This document shows, one piece after another, positions 48,272-58,374 of a stretch of DNA of 60,069 nt; positions within the stretch are counted from its first letter, which is position 1, and the number at the start of each line of letters is the position of its first letter. Both the position numbers and the translations under genes were made by a program. This stretch comes from Marinobacterium jannaschii DSM 6295 (GTDB lineage: Bacteria > Pseudomonadota > Gammaproteobacteria > Pseudomonadales > Balneatricaceae). The stretch covers positions 1 to 60,069 of the forward strand of contig NZ_JHVJ01000033.1 in NCBI RefSeq assembly GCF_000620085.1, read 5' to 3'. A model generated the notes under the pieces. The model saw nothing but the letters and a program-made list of their open reading frames with translations. It was not told where the DNA came from and ran no database searches.

Positions 48272-48286
48272 TCATCAGACAATAAG

Positions 48287-48309
48287 CTGCCACCAGACTC
48301 TGGTGGCAG
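48287..48309 (+). other. Hairpin between iscU and iscA
   Basis: CTGCCACCA-GACTC-TGGTGGCAG is a perfect 9-bp stem in the 56-bp gap, the widest inside the operon. No T run follows, so it is unlikely to end transcription fully; it may mark an mRNA processing or stability point. Confidence 0.6.
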
Positions 48310-48327
48310 TCGGTGGGTAGTTAGTTT

Positions 48328-48654
48328 ATGGCAATCACAATGACAGAGGCTGCGGCAGCTCATGTAACCCGTTACATGGAAAACCGCGGTAAAGGCATGG
48401 GAATCCGCTTAGGGGTTCGTACTTCAGGTTGTTCCGGTATGGCATACGTACTGGAGTTTGTCGACGAGGTTCAGGATGATGACCAGGTGTTCGAGCCTGT
48501 GCAGGGCATCACTATCGTTGTCGACCCGAAAAGCATGCTTTATCTGGACGGTACCGAACTGGACTTTGTCAAAGAAGGCCTGAATGAAGGGTTTCGCTTC
48601 AATAACCCTAATGTCAGTAGCGAATGTGGTTGCGGCGAAAGCTTCAACGTCTGA
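48328..48654 (+). CDS. iscA: A-type Fe-S carrier IscA
   Basis: The 108-residue carrier has the three A-type cysteines: C35 in SGCSGMAY, and C100 and C102 in SECGCGESF near the end. Confidence 0.97.
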   Translation: MAITMTEAAAAHVTRYMENRGKGMGIRLGVRTSGCSGMAYVLEFVDEVQDDDQVFEPVQGITIVVDPKSMLYLDGTELDFVKEGLNEGFRFNNPNVSSECGCGESFNV

Positions 48655-48672
48655 TAACCGACAGGCAGTGCC

Positions 48673-49200
48673 ATGGATATTAGTAAGAACTTTTTTGAGT
48701 TTTTTGGGCTGCCCGTTTCCTTCCAGATAGATCAAACCCTCCTGTCTGAGCGTTATCGGGAGCTGCAGAAGCAGCTTCATCCCGATCGTCATGCTCACCT
48801 TTCTGATCGTGAACAGCGTCTTTCTGTTCAGTACACCGCTCATCTCAATGAAGGAATGGCGACACTGAAATCGCCGTTGCGTCGTGCCCAGTATCTGCTT
48901 CTGATAGAGGGTATCGATACCACCGGTGAATCTTCGGTGAAAATCGATCCGATGTTCCTGATGCAGCAGATGGAGCTCAGAGAACGGCTGGAAGATGCTC
49001 GCGATGCGGCAGACCCTTTTGCTGAACTTGAGTCGCTGGGGGAAGAGGTGCAGTCAGAACTCGCAGGATTGCGTCGTCAGTTTGATCAGTGCTATCTGTC
49101 GAAAGCTCTGGAAGAAGCGGCAGCGGTAGTGCGTAAAATGCAATTTTTGGAAAAGTTGCTCCTCGAGATTGAAAATCTCGAAGATCAGCTTGAAGACTGA
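48673..49200 (+). CDS. hscB: Co-chaperone HscB
   Basis: The 175-residue J-domain protein has the HPD motif at 36-38 (QLHPDRH) and a C-terminal three-helix part that binds IscU. It brings IscU to HscA. Confidence 0.96.
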   Translation: MDISKNFFEFFGLPVSFQIDQTLLSERYRELQKQLHPDRHAHLSDREQRLSVQYTAHLNEGMATLKSPLRRAQYLLLIEGIDTTGESSVKIDPMFLMQQMELRERLEDARDAADPFAELESLGEEVQSELAGLRRQFDQCYLSKALEEAAAVVRKMQFLEKLLLEIENLEDQLED

Positions 49201-49211
49201 GTTTAGAAATT

Positions 49212-51092
49212 ATGGCCCTGTTACAGATCGCAGAACCAGGTCAGAGCGCCGCTCCTCACCAGCACAAGCTGGCAGTGGGTATTGATCTTGGTACAACAAA
49301 CTCTCTGGTTGCTTCCGTTAAGAGCGGTGAAGCTGTAACCCTGCCTGATGGCGAAGGTCAGCATCTGCTGCCTTCGGTCGTGCGTTACCTGTGCCCGCTG
49401 GAAAAGCAGGTTGGTCAGGTGGCACGGGATGCGGCCGCAGAAGATCCATATAACACCATCGTATCGGTTAAGCGTCTCATGGGGCGCGGTGTCGATGATG
49501 TGAAGGCGCTGGGGAGTGAAGCTCCGTACAAATTTGTGCCGGGTGACGGTGGTATGCCATTCATCGACACGGCCGCCGGTAACAAAAGTCCGGTCGAGGT
49601 CTCTGCGGATATTCTGCGGAGTTTGCTGGACCGGGCCGCGGTCTCGCTGGGTGGTGATCTGGAAGGCGCAGTGATAACAGTTCCAGCCTACTTTGATGAT
49701 GCTCAGCGCCAGGCGACGAAGGATGCGGCAAAGCTGGCAGATGTCAAAGTCCTGCGGCTGCTGAATGAACCTACAGCCGCGGCCGTCGCCTACGGGCTCG
49801 ACCAAAAAAATGATGGCGTTATTGCGGTCTACGATCTGGGGGGCGGCACTTTTGATATCTCAGTGCTGCGCCTGAACAAGGGTGTGTTTGAGGTGCTGGC
49901 TACCGGTGGCGACAGTGCGCTGGGGGGCGATGACTTTGATCTGGCGCTGGCGCGTCACCTGGCTGCTGAATGCGGCCTTGGTGATGCCCTGGATGCTGGC
50001 AGTGCGCGATACCTGACCGAGCTGGCAAAAAAGGTGAAAGAACAGTTGTCTTCTGACGCTGCAGCGCAGCTGTCTGTTAATGTCGATGGTCAGCAGCACG
50101 ATCTGTCCGTAACCCGTGAACAGTTTGATGACCTGATCAGCGGACTTGTGTCCCGTACCCTGCGCGCCTGTAAGCGTACGTTGAAAGACGCCGGCGTCAC
50201 GGTGGATGAAGTGCAGGATGTGGTCATGGTCGGTGGCTCTACCCGGGTACCTCTGGTACGGGAAAAAGTGGGGCACCTGTTTGCTCGTGAGCCGCATATT
50301 GATATTGATCCCGATCGTGTAGTGGCCATTGGCGCAGCGATTCAGGCGGATGTGCTGGCAGGAAATAAGCCCGACAGTGAGATGCTGTTGCTGGATGTGA
50401 TTCCATTATCACTGGGCTTGGAAACCATGGGTGGCCTGACGGAAAAAGTTATCCACAGAAACACTTCAATCCCGGTAGGCCGTGCCCAGGAATTTACCAC
50501 CTATCAGGATGGCCAGACAGCTATGGCGATCCATGTAGTGCAGGGCGAAAGGGAGTTGGTCGAAGATTGCCGTTCGCTGGCGCGTTTTGTGCTGCGGGGT
50601 ATCCCGCCAATGGCGGCAGGCGCAGCCAAGATTCGTGTTACCTACCAGGTCGATGCTGATGGCCTGCTGAGTGTTGCGGCGAAAGAGATGTCTACCGGCG
50701 TCGAAAGCAGTATTCAGGTGAAGCCTTCATACGGCCTGGCTGATGACCAGATTGCTGAAATGCTGAAGGCTTCATACAGCCATGCTCAGGAAGACCTGGA
50801 TGCCCGGGCGTTGCGTGAACAGCAGGTCGAGGCTGAGCGCTTGGTATTGGCCCTGACGCAGGCACTGGCCGCCGATGGTGACGCCCTGTTGAGCGCTGAT
50901 GAGCGCGCTGCGCTTGAGTCTGAAATCGCTTTGTTGCGACAGACCGCGGCGGGATCAGATACCCGGGCTATAGAGCAGGGTGTGGCGAAGCTGGCTAAGG
51001 CCAGTGATGAGTTCGCCGCGCGCCGCATGGATCAGAATATTCAGCGTGCCCTGCAGGGGCAGACTATTGAGCAGATCGAGGAGAAAAACTGA
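49212..51092 (+). CDS. hscA: Hsp70-type chaperone HscA
   Basis: The 626-residue chaperone has the Hsp70 ATPase start [13 protein letters not shown], the phosphate-binding [12 protein letters not shown] and [13 protein letters not shown], then the substrate-binding domain ([13 protein letters not shown]). It drives cluster transfer from IscU. Its last base is shared with the fdx start. Confidence 0.98.
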   Translation: MALLQIAEPGQSAAPHQHKLAVGIDLGTTNSLVASVKSGEAVTLPDGEGQHLLPSVVRYLCPLEKQVGQVARDAAAEDPYNTIVSVKRLMGRGVDDVKALGSEAPYKFVPGDGGMPFIDTAAGNKSPVEVSADILRSLLDRAAVSLGGDLEGAVITVPAYFDDAQRQATKDAAKLADVKVLRLLNEPTAAAVAYGLDQKNDGVIAVYDLGGGTFDISVLRLNKGVFEVLATGGDSALGGDDFDLALARHLAAECGLGDALDAGSARYLTELAKKVKEQLSSDAAAQLSVNVDGQQHDLSVTREQFDDLISGLVSRTLRACKRTLKDAGVTVDEVQDVVMVGGSTRVPLVREKVGHLFAREPHIDIDPDRVVAIGAAIQADVLAGNKPDSEMLLLDVIPLSLGLETMGGLTEKVIHRNTSIPVGRAQEFTTYQDGQTAMAIHVVQGERELVEDCRSLARFVLRGIPPMAAGAAKIRVTYQVDADGLLSVAAKEMSTGVESSIQVKPSYGLADDQIAEMLKASYSHAQEDLDARALREQQVEAERLVLALTQALAADGDALLSADERAALESEIALLRQTAAGSDTRAIEQGVAKLAKASDEFAARRMDQNIQRALQGQTIEQIEEKN

Positions 51093-51430
51093 TGCCGCAG
51101 ATTATCTTTTTGCCTCATGATGAGTTGTGTCCGGAAGGCAAGGTAATCGATGCCGAGCCCGGCGTTACCATTTGTGATGCCGCACTTAAGCATGGTATTG
51201 AGATTGAACACGCTTGTGAAAAATCCTGCGCCTGTACAACCTGTCATGTGGTGGTGCGCGAGGGTTTTGACACACTTGAGGAGTCCGATGAGCTGGAAGA
51301 CGATATGCTGGATAAGGCCTGGGGGCTGGAGCCGGAATCGCGTCTGAGCTGTCAGGCCGTCGTGGCGGAGGCTGATCTGGTGGTCGAGATTCCGAAATAT
51401 ACGATTAATCAGGTGTCAGAACGTCACTGA
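51092..51430 (+). CDS. fdx: [2Fe-2S] ferredoxin of the isc operon
   Basis: The 112-residue adrenodoxin-type ferredoxin has ligands C42, C48, C51 and C87 (CEKSCACTTC and SCQAV), with the usual extra C46. It gives electrons for cluster assembly. Confidence 0.97.
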   Translation: MPQIIFLPHDELCPEGKVIDAEPGVTICDAALKHGIEIEHACEKSCACTTCHVVVREGFDTLEESDELEDDMLDKAWGLEPESRLSCQAVVAEADLVVEIPKYTINQVSERH

Positions 51431-51445
51431 TTGAGGAGCTCTGTT

Positions 51446-51646
51446 ATGAGTCTGAAGTGGGTTGATGTGCTGGATATTGCCATTGAACTGACTGAGACCT
51501 ATCCGGATGCTGATCCAATGACGATCAGTTTCCCGGATCTCTATCAGAAGGTCATGGATCTGCCCGGCTTTGATGATGATCCGGATCGGTGTGGAGAAAA
51601 GATCCTTGAAGCGATTCAGATGGCCTGGATCGAAGAACAGGACTGA
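51446..51646 (+). CDS. iscX: Fe-S assembly protein IscX
   Basis: The 66-residue acidic protein (MSLKWVDVLDIAIELTE, then DPDRCGEKILEAIQ) binds IscS and iron. GAGGAG before the ATG at 51446 decides the start over an upstream TTG. Last gene of the isc operon. Confidence 0.95.
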   Translation: MSLKWVDVLDIAIELTETYPDADPMTISFPDLYQKVMDLPGFDDDPDRCGEKILEAIQMAWIEEQD

Positions 51647-51651
51647 CAGGG

Positions 51652-51677
51652 AGCCCGGTTTGCCGGGCTTCTTTTTG
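51652..51677 (+). terminator. Terminator of the isc operon
   Basis: The stem AGCCCGG (51652-51658) with CCGGGCT (51663-51669), loop TTTG, is followed by TTCTTTTTG. Confidence 0.85.
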
Positions 51678-51733
51678 TCTGCTGAACGGCATCCGGTGTG
51701 TGGCCGAGGGCAACAGCTCCTTTGTTGCAACGC

Positions 51734-51762
51734 TGTTCACTCCATCATCTCTCGCGTATAAT
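51734..51762 (+). promoter_or_regulatory. ndk: Probable promoter of ndk
   Basis: A perfect -10, TATAAT (51757-51762), lies 51 bp before the ndk start. The hexamer 17 bp upstream (TGTTCA) matches -35 at only 3 of 6 bases. Confidence 0.5.
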
Positions 51763-51813
51763 CGCGCGTTTAATTTTAGCACTGTCCTTTAAAATAACTG
51801 GGATTCCAAAAAA

Positions 51814-52221
51814 ATGGCAATCGAACGTACTCTGTCTATCATCAAGCCTGATGCTGTTGCGAAAAACGTAATCGGCGAAATCGAAACCCGTTTCGAGAAA
51901 GCTGGCCTGAAACTTGTTGAAATGCAGATGAAACAGCTGTCTAAAGCAGACGCTGAAGGTTTCTACGCTGAGCACAAAGAGCGTCCTTTCTTCGCTGATC
52001 TGGTTGCTTTCATGACTTCCGGTCCTGTTGTTGTTCAGGTTCTGGAAGGTGAAAACGCGATCGCTGCAAACCGTGACCTGATGGGTGCTACTAACCCTAA
52101 GGAAGCGGCTGAAGGCACTATCCGTCGTGACTTCGCAGAGTCCATCGACGCGAACGCTGTACACGGTTCCGACTCTGCTGCATCTGCAGAGCGCGAAATC
52201 GCTTACTTCTTCGGCAAGTAA
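51814..52221 (+). CDS. ndk: Nucleoside diphosphate kinase
   Basis: The 135-residue kinase balances nucleoside triphosphates. Phospho-histidine H117 sits in NAVHGSDS, and the start [11 protein letters not shown] is typical. Its codon choice looks strongly biased to major codons, as expected of a highly expressed gene. Confidence 0.98.
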   Translation: MAIERTLSIIKPDAVAKNVIGEIETRFEKAGLKLVEMQMKQLSKADAEGFYAEHKERPFFADLVAFMTSGPVVVQVLEGENAIAANRDLMGATNPKEAAEGTIRRDFAESIDANAVHGSDSAASAEREIAYFFGK

Positions 52222-52283
52222 TTGCTGATCCGGGATGCTCCGCCGGAGTATCCCTGCTTTTAAAAGACATCGAGTTGAATCTA

Positions 52284-53423
52284 ATGACTGAATCCTCCAC
52301 CCCTAAAGTTAATCTGGTTGGCTATTCACCTGCCCAGCTTGAAGATTTCTTTGAGTCAATTGGCGAGAAACGCTTCCGCGCCACTCAGGTGATGAAATGG
52401 ATTCATCAACTTGGTGCTACCACCTTTGATGAGATGACGAATATCAGCAAAGCGCTGCGTCAGAAACTCAGTGAGGTGGCGGAGCTACGCGAGCCTGAAG
52501 TAATCTTTGAGAAATTCTCTAAAGATGGCACCCGTAAGTGGGTTATCCGTACTGAAGGTGGCTCCAGTGTCGAAGCCGTACTGATACCGGACGGAGACCG
52601 CAAGACCCTCTGTGTATCATCGCAGATTGGTTGCTCTCTGGATTGCAGCTTCTGCTCTACCGGTAAACAAGGATTTAACCGTAACCTGACTGCCGCTGAG
52701 ATTATCAGTCAGGTGCGTATCGCTATTCGTTCTTACGGGCCTTTCGATCCTTCAGGTGAGCGACGTGTCACTAACGTCGTACTGATGGGAATGGGCGAGC
52801 CGTTGATGAACTTCGATAACGTGGTTGCTGCAGTGCAGCTGATGATGGAGGACAACGCTTATGGTCTCTCCAAGCGCCGTGTTACGTTGTCGACAGCAGG
52901 TGTAGTACCTGCGCTGGATAAACTGCGTGAAGTGACCGATGTATCACTGGCTATCTCCCTGCACGCTCCGAATGATGAGCTGCGTGATGTGCTGGTGCCG
53001 GTTAACAAGCGCTATCCAATCAAGGAGCTGATTGCGGCCTGTAATCGTTACCTCGATAAGCTCAATGATAAGCGCGTCATTACCGTTGAATATACCATGC
53101 TGGCAGGCGTGAACGATCAGCCTGAACATGCGCGCCAGTTGGTCAAGGTGCTGCGTAAACTGCCGTCCAAGCTGAATCTGATCCCGTTTAATCCCTTCCC
53201 GAATTCCGGATATGATCGTCCGAGTGACGACGCTATTCTCGCCTTTAAGGAAATTATGCTGAAGGCGGGGATTATCACGACTGTACGTCGTACCCGGGGT
53301 GATGATGTGGATGCTGCCTGTGGCCAGCTTGTAGGTCAGGTGCAGGACCGTACCAGACGTAGCCAAAAATACATTCCTGTGGTACAAGAAGAGCCGGCTG
53401 CAGAGGTGCAGCGACCACAGTAG
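52284..53423 (+). CDS. rlmN: rRNA/tRNA adenine-C2 methyltransferase RlmN
   Basis: The 379-residue radical SAM enzyme methylates A2503 of 23S rRNA and A37 of some tRNAs. The cluster cysteines are C117, C121, C124 (GCSLDCSFC) and the methyl-transfer cysteines are C110 and C346 (DAACGQL). The ATG at 52284 fits the family start; a TTG 9 bases upstream is unlikely. Confidence 0.96.
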   Translation: MTESSTPKVNLVGYSPAQLEDFFESIGEKRFRATQVMKWIHQLGATTFDEMTNISKALRQKLSEVAELREPEVIFEKFSKDGTRKWVIRTEGGSSVEAVLIPDGDRKTLCVSSQIGCSLDCSFCSTGKQGFNRNLTAAEIISQVRIAIRSYGPFDPSGERRVTNVVLMGMGEPLMNFDNVVAAVQLMMEDNAYGLSKRRVTLSTAGVVPALDKLREVTDVSLAISLHAPNDELRDVLVPVNKRYPIKELIAACNRYLDKLNDKRVITVEYTMLAGVNDQPEHARQLVKVLRKLPSKLNLIPFNPFPNSGYDRPSDDAILAFKEIMLKAGIITTVRRTRGDDVDAACGQLVGQVQDRTRRSQKYIPVVQEEPAAEVQRPQ

Positions 53424-53434
53424 GAGATGGACAA

Positions 53435-54199
53435 GTGAACGGATGGAAAGTTGCGTTATTGCTGATGATCATGGTGATCTCGGGCTGTACTGGCAACAAT
53501 GTCCGTTCACCGCAGGAGCGGGCTGATGCCAGCGCTGCGTATACCCGCCTGGGTATAAAGTATCTGCAGACCCAGGATCTCCAGGGGGCAAAGAATGCCT
53601 TCCAGAAAGCCCTGTCCCTGAATCAGGAAGAAGCCCAGGCCCTGAATGGTCTGGCCCTGGTGTTTCAGATGGAGCAGGAGATGGCGCTTTCTGAGCAGTA
53701 TTTCAGGAAAGCGATCGCCGCAGATTCAGAGTCAGCCCAGATATATAATAACTATGGCGCATTTTTGTTCAGTCAAAAACGTTATAGTGATGCCTGTCGA
53801 CAGCTGGCAAGAGCGACTGAAGACCCGTTTTACAGCCAGCGAGGACAGGCGTTCGAAAACCTTGGGCGCTGTTATCTGCACCTGGAGCGTTCAGATGCCG
53901 CCGAACATGCATTACAAAGATCCCTACAGCTAAATCCGAACCGTCCGTTAGCACTGATCCAGCTCAGCGAACTGCTGCTAGCACGTGGAGAGGCCGAGCT
54001 GGCAGGACGCCACTTCGAGCGATTTTCAACGCTGGTAGAGAAAAAGCGGGTTAATCATTTTCCTAAGAGCCTCTGGCTGGGTATTCAGTTATCCCGATCC
54101 CAGGGGGACGCAGTACAGGCCGCGACTTATGCCCTGATACTGAAAAACCTCTATCCGGAGTCAACGGAGTACCGGGAGTACGAGGAGTCGACCCATTGA
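53435..54199 (+). CDS. pilF: Type IV pilus biogenesis lipoprotein PilF (PilW)
   Basis: The 254-residue TPR lipoprotein has lipobox VISGC with C18, then about six TPR units. It is the pilotin for PilQ secretin in the outer membrane. GTG start with AGGAG 7 bases upstream. It sits between rlmN and rodZ as usual, while no other pilus genes are present here. Confidence 0.93.
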   Translation: MNGWKVALLLMIMVISGCTGNNVRSPQERADASAAYTRLGIKYLQTQDLQGAKNAFQKALSLNQEEAQALNGLALVFQMEQEMALSEQYFRKAIAADSESAQIYNNYGAFLFSQKRYSDACRQLARATEDPFYSQRGQAFENLGRCYLHLERSDAAEHALQRSLQLNPNRPLALIQLSELLLARGEAELAGRHFERFSTLVEKKRVNHFPKSLWLGIQLSRSQGDAVQAATYALILKNLYPESTEYREYEESTH

Positions 54200-55146
54200 G
54201 TAATGAAGAACAGACTTTATCATCGGATGAAGGCACAGGGTTTCCGGGCTATAAGCTGACCGCCGCGCGTGAGGCCGGTGGCCTCAGTGTGAATCAGGTT
54301 GCTGCCCGTATGAACCTGTCGCCGCACTATATAGAAGCAATAGAGAGTGGCGATTTTGACGCTCTGCCCAGCCTGGTCTTTGCGCGTGGCTACGTACGTA
54401 ACTATGCCCGTATGCTGGGATTGGATGAGGTTCTGCTGGTTCAGCATGTTGGCGGATTCACATCCCCCTCTGTGCCGAAGCCGGTGACCACCGTTCCTCA
54501 GGATGTGAAGTTAAGTGATCCGCGGGTGCGCTGGTCTGGCTGGCTTTTTCTGGTAGGTATTCTGGGGATCACGATCTGGTGGTGGCAGACTCAGTATGGC
54601 AACGGGGAGGCCCCTGCTGCTGAAGTGGTTGCGGAAACCGCTGAGCTGGCCGCAGATGGCACGCTGAAACTGCCTGCACTGAACGACGGTGAGCAAGCAG
54701 CGCCTCAGGCAGAGCCAGCCGCAGAGATTGCGGTGGATGAACCTGAGCTGCCGATACAGGTCACAGAGTCTGAAGCCGAGCCGCAAGGTTTGAGCCAGGC
54801 TGAGGTTGATGCTCTTGCTGCCGAGCTTTCACAGTCGTCTGACGCAGCGAATGAAGCTGCTGTTTCGGCAGCCCCTGCTGAGGTCACTGAGCCGGTACCG
54901 GCTGGCCAGGCGCGGCTCAAAGTCAGTTTTACCGCTGACTGCTGGGTTGAGGTCCGCGACGCGACAGGTAAGGTGCTGATTTCCGGTATTCGCAGTACCG
55001 GTAACGATATCGATCTTACCGCAGCTGCTCCGTTAAAGGTTCTGTTTGGCGCTGTTTCAGCAGTCGAACGTGTTGAGGTGAACGGCAAGGTGCTGGATAA
55101 GCTGGATGGCGGACGCAAGAATATGGCCCGCCTGACCCTGCCGTAA
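54196..55146 (+). CDS. rodZ: Cell-shape protein RodZ
   Basis: The 316-residue bitopic protein has a cytoplasmic helix-turn-helix (about 18-85, MreB contact), one span at about 114-131, an acidic Ala/Glu/Pro-rich periplasmic linker, and a C-terminal DUF4115 domain (about 235-316). It starts with TTG overlapping the pilF stop, with GAGGAG upstream. The gene that normally follows, ispG, is missing. Confidence 0.94.
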   Translation: MSNEEQTLSSDEGTGFPGYKLTAAREAGGLSVNQVAARMNLSPHYIEAIESGDFDALPSLVFARGYVRNYARMLGLDEVLLVQHVGGFTSPSVPKPVTTVPQDVKLSDPRVRWSGWLFLVGILGITIWWWQTQYGNGEAPAAEVVAETAELAADGTLKLPALNDGEQAAPQAEPAAEIAVDEPELPIQVTESEAEPQGLSQAEVDALAAELSQSSDAANEAAVSAAPAEVTEPVPAGQARLKVSFTADCWVEVRDATGKVLISGIRSTGNDIDLTAAAPLKVLFGAVSAVERVEVNGKVLDKLDGGRKNMARLTLP

Positions 55147-55183
55147 GCAAACGATTTATAGTTACAGTTTTAGGATTGGAACA

Positions 55184-56452
55184 TTGGCAAACATCAAAGC
55201 CATTCGCGGGATGAACGACATCCTGCCTGATCAGACGCCGGTTTGGCAGTATCTCGAATCAAAAGTGAAATCTGTGCTGTCGGCCTATGGCTACAGCGAG
55301 ATCCGTATGCCGATCGTTGAACAGACTGATCTGTTCAAGCGCTCTATTGGTGAAGTGACCGATATTGTCGAAAAAGAGATGTATACCTTTGAGGATCGCA
55401 ACGGCGAAAGCCTGACGCTGCGTCCTGAAGGCACCGCCAGCTGTGTGCGGGCGGGTGAAGAGCATGGTCTGCTGTTTAATCAGGCTCAGCGCCTCTGGTA
55501 TACCGGTCCTATGTTTCGCTATGAGAAGCCACAGAAGGGGCGTTATCGCCAGTTCCATCAGATCGGTGTGGAAACCTTTGGCATGGCCAATGCGGACATC
55601 GATGCCGAAGTTATTCTGCTGAGTGCCCGGTTGTGGAAAGAACTGGGTATTCTGGATGCGGTGACGCTGCAGCTTAACTCTCTGGGCAGCAATGAAGCCC
55701 GGGCTGAATACAAGGATGCGCTGGTCGCATACCTGACAGAGCGTAAGTCAGAACTGGATGAAGACAGCCAACGTCGCCTGACAAGTAATCCGCTGCGTAT
55801 TCTGGATAGTAAGGACGCTGCGACTCAGGCATTGCTGGATTCAGCGCCGGTGCTGACAGACTATCTGGATGAGGAATCCCGCCTGCACTTTACTCAGCTG
55901 TGCGAGACTCTGGATGCGGCCGGTATCAGCTATGAGGTGAATCCGCGCCTGGTGCGAGGTCTGGATTACTACTGCAAAACTGTATTTGAATGGGTTACCG
56001 ATAAGTTAGGGGCTCAGGGTACAGTCTGTGCGGGCGGTCGTTACGATGGACTGGTTAAGCAGCTGGGCGGCAGACCTACTCCGGCAGTTGGCTTCGCGAT
56101 GGGCGTTGAGCGTCTGATTCTGATGCTGGAAACGCTGGCTGTTATTCCGCAGGCCGTTACCCAGACATTCGATGTCTATCTAGCTGCCGAAACCAAGGCG
56201 ATTCAGCCTCGAATCATTCTGCTGGCTGATCGGTTAAGAGACAGCTTGCCTGGGCTTCGCGTACGGGTGCATTGCGCAGGCCTTAAAAATATCAGTGCCA
56301 AGGCGCGTCAGACGGGAGCACCGATCGTATTGCTGATTAAAGCGAATGAGGATCAGCAACTTTCCGGCACCATCTGGCATAATGATGAGCCGGTATTTGA
56401 TATCGAAGAATCTGCGCTGGCAACGGCCATTAGTGAGATCTGGAAGCCCTGA
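55184..56452 (+). CDS. hisS: Histidyl-tRNA synthetase
   Basis: The 422-residue class II synthetase has [12 protein letters not shown] (motif 2 region), the histidine loops [13 protein letters not shown] and GGRYDGL, motif 3 [11 protein letters not shown] and a C-terminal anticodon domain. TTG start. It follows rodZ by 37 bp. Confidence 0.97.
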   Translation: MANIKAIRGMNDILPDQTPVWQYLESKVKSVLSAYGYSEIRMPIVEQTDLFKRSIGEVTDIVEKEMYTFEDRNGESLTLRPEGTASCVRAGEEHGLLFNQAQRLWYTGPMFRYEKPQKGRYRQFHQIGVETFGMANADIDAEVILLSARLWKELGILDAVTLQLNSLGSNEARAEYKDALVAYLTERKSELDEDSQRRLTSNPLRILDSKDAATQALLDSAPVLTDYLDEESRLHFTQLCETLDAAGISYEVNPRLVRGLDYYCKTVFEWVTDKLGAQGTVCAGGRYDGLVKQLGGRPTPAVGFAMGVERLILMLETLAVIPQAVTQTFDVYLAAETKAIQPRIILLADRLRDSLPGLRVRVHCAGLKNISAKARQTGAPIVLLIKANEDQQLSGTIWHNDEPVFDIEESALATAISEIWKP

Positions 56453-56482
56453 CAGGGCGAGCAATAGGTTAAGGAGTTTACG

Positions 56483-57139
56483 GTGGCTGAACTGCGTACC
56501 GAAGAAGAACAGGTTAAAGCGCTCAAAGAGTGGTGGTCGGAAAACGGAAAATCGCTGATGCTTGGTGTTGCTCTGGCAGCCGCGGCCGGTTTTGGCTGGA
56601 ATGCCTGGCAGGATAAGCAAGCAGCTGAGGCGGAGTCAGCTTCGGTGCTTTACCAGAATATGATGGACGCAGCTGCCGGTGCTATTGGTCCTGAACAGGA
56701 TGAAAATCAGCGCAGTACAGCCGTTCACCTGGCCGGTCAGTTGAAGTCTGATCATGAGTCATCTGCTTATGCCCGCTTTGCGGCGCTGATGATGGCGCGC
56801 GTAGCGGCAGAGTCCGGTGACTATGCGACGGCCCTGAGTGAACTGGACTGGGTGATTGCCCATGAGCCAGAGGCGGCGCAGAAAGAGATCGCTCTGATGC
56901 GCAAGGCGCGTATCCTCGCGGCTCAGGGAGAGGTTGATAAGGCGCTTGCCGTACTGCCTTCCGCTTCTGCCGGCTTTAGTGCCAGTGTTGCTGAAATCCG
57001 TGGCGACCTGCTATTGCTGAAGGGCGATAAGGCCGCTGCGCGGGAGGCATACGCTAAAGCCAGGGCTGCAGTGGAGGCGGGGCAGGGACGGCCGATACTT
57101 GATATGAAGCTGGATAACCTTGCTGCTGGAGAAGGTTAA
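56483..57139 (+). CDS. yfgM: YfgM-type SecYEG-associated membrane protein
   Basis: The 218-residue protein has a cytoplasmic N-terminus (LRTEEEQVKALKEWW), a single span at about 21-39 (GKSLMLGVALAAAAGFGW) and periplasmic TPR-like helices. In E. coli it works with PpiD at the Sec translocon. GTG start with AAGGAG upstream. Confidence 0.92.
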   Translation: MAELRTEEEQVKALKEWWSENGKSLMLGVALAAAAGFGWNAWQDKQAAEAESASVLYQNMMDAAAGAIGPEQDENQRSTAVHLAGQLKSDHESSAYARFAALMMARVAAESGDYATALSELDWVIAHEPEAAQKEIALMRKARILAAQGEVDKALAVLPSASAGFSASVAEIRGDLLLLKGDKAAAREAYAKARAAVEAGQGRPILDMKLDNLAAGEG

Positions 57140-57141
57140 GC

Positions 57142-58290
57142 ATGAATGCTCTGCTGCGCGGTTTTACCGTTGCTATCCTGACGGTTGCGGTCTCCGGTTG
57201 TAGTCTGTTCAGTGGTGAGGAGGAAGTTGGTCCGAATCCGCTGGTCGAGTTTGAGGCGGAAAAGGAAGCCGAGGTGCTCTGGTCTGTGTCGGTCGGGGAT
57301 CAACTGGGAGAGTTCTATAACCAGTTTCAGCCGGCTATATCGGGTGATGCTATCTTCACAACCGATAAGGCCGGGGCCTTGCATGCGATCGATCGTAGCA
57401 ACGGTGATCAGTTGTGGGAGCGCGACCTTGAGACTTCTATGGTTGGGGGTGTCGGTGCTGGTTACGGTAAGCTTTTTGTAACCGCCGAGCGCGGAGAGCT
57501 GATCGTGCTGGACGCAGATACGGGTGAAGACCTCTGGCGTGCGGTACTGAGCTCCGAAGCGGTAGCTCCGGCGCAGGCGAATTCCGAGCTGGTTCTGGTG
57601 CAACAGATCGATGGTAAGGTTGTCGCTTTTGATCTGGAAAGTGGAGCGCGCAGGTGGAGCTACACGAGTCCGGTGCCTAAGCTGACATTGCGTGGTACCG
57701 GTGTGCCGATCGTCACCCAGAATGTGACATTTGTCAGCTTTTCATCCGGTAAACTGGTGGCGTTGGACAATGCCAGTGGCGACCTGTTGTGGGAGCGGCG
57801 TATTTCCGTGCCTCAGGGGCGCTCGGCGCTGGAGCGTATGGTGGATGCCGATGGCCGTATGCTGATTAAGGACCGGACGTTGTTTGCCGCCAGTTTCCAG
57901 GGAAGCCTGATTGCCCTGAATCCGCTGCGGGCGCAGATTTTGTGGTCACAGGATGTGTCGACATTTCATAGCCTGAGCGCCGGTTACGGTAACATCTACG
58001 TCAGTGATGCAGCTGATGCAGTGCAGGCATTCGATCAGCGCAGCAGTGCCAGTGTCTGGACCCAGGCGAGCCTGGGAAATCGATCGATCACAGCGCCGGT
58101 CAGTATCGGTAATGCTGTCGCTGTCGGTGACAGTGAAGGATATATCCACTTTATGTCCCAGGTTGATGGTCGCTTTATTGCCCGGGTGCATACCAGCTCG
58201 GATGGCTTGCGTGGCGACCTGCTTGTTAAGGGCAATCAGCTCTATGCCCTGAGTAACGATAGCCGCCTCTATGCGGTCGAACTCAGGTAA
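57142..58290 (+). CDS. bamB: Outer-membrane assembly lipoprotein BamB
   Basis: The 382-residue lipoprotein (lipobox AVSGC, C20) folds as an eight-bladed beta-propeller of PQQ-like repeats with ALxxxxGxxLW motifs. It is part of the BAM complex with BamA. It follows yfgM by 2 bp and lies before der, the standard order. Confidence 0.95.
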   Translation: MNALLRGFTVAILTVAVSGCSLFSGEEEVGPNPLVEFEAEKEAEVLWSVSVGDQLGEFYNQFQPAISGDAIFTTDKAGALHAIDRSNGDQLWERDLETSMVGGVGAGYGKLFVTAERGELIVLDADTGEDLWRAVLSSEAVAPAQANSELVLVQQIDGKVVAFDLESGARRWSYTSPVPKLTLRGTGVPIVTQNVTFVSFSSGKLVALDNASGDLLWERRISVPQGRSALERMVDADGRMLIKDRTLFAASFQGSLIALNPLRAQILWSQDVSTFHSLSAGYGNIYVSDAADAVQAFDQRSSASVWTQASLGNRSITAPVSIGNAVAVGDSEGYIHFMSQVDGRFIARVHTSSDGLRGDLLVKGNQLYALSNDSRLYAVELR

Positions 58291-58306
58291 CTCTATTTGA
58301 ATCACC

Positions 58307-58345
58307 AGGCGGCTATTTGCCCTGGCAAGTAGCCGCCTTTTATTT
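58307..58345 (+). terminator. Terminator between bamB and der
   Basis: AGGCGGCTA (58307-58315) pairs with TAGCCGCCT (58330-58338); the inside also pairs partly. It is followed by TTTATTTT. Confidence 0.82.
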
Positions 58346-58374
58346 TGGACCTGCCTAAGACGCAGGAGTGAGCA

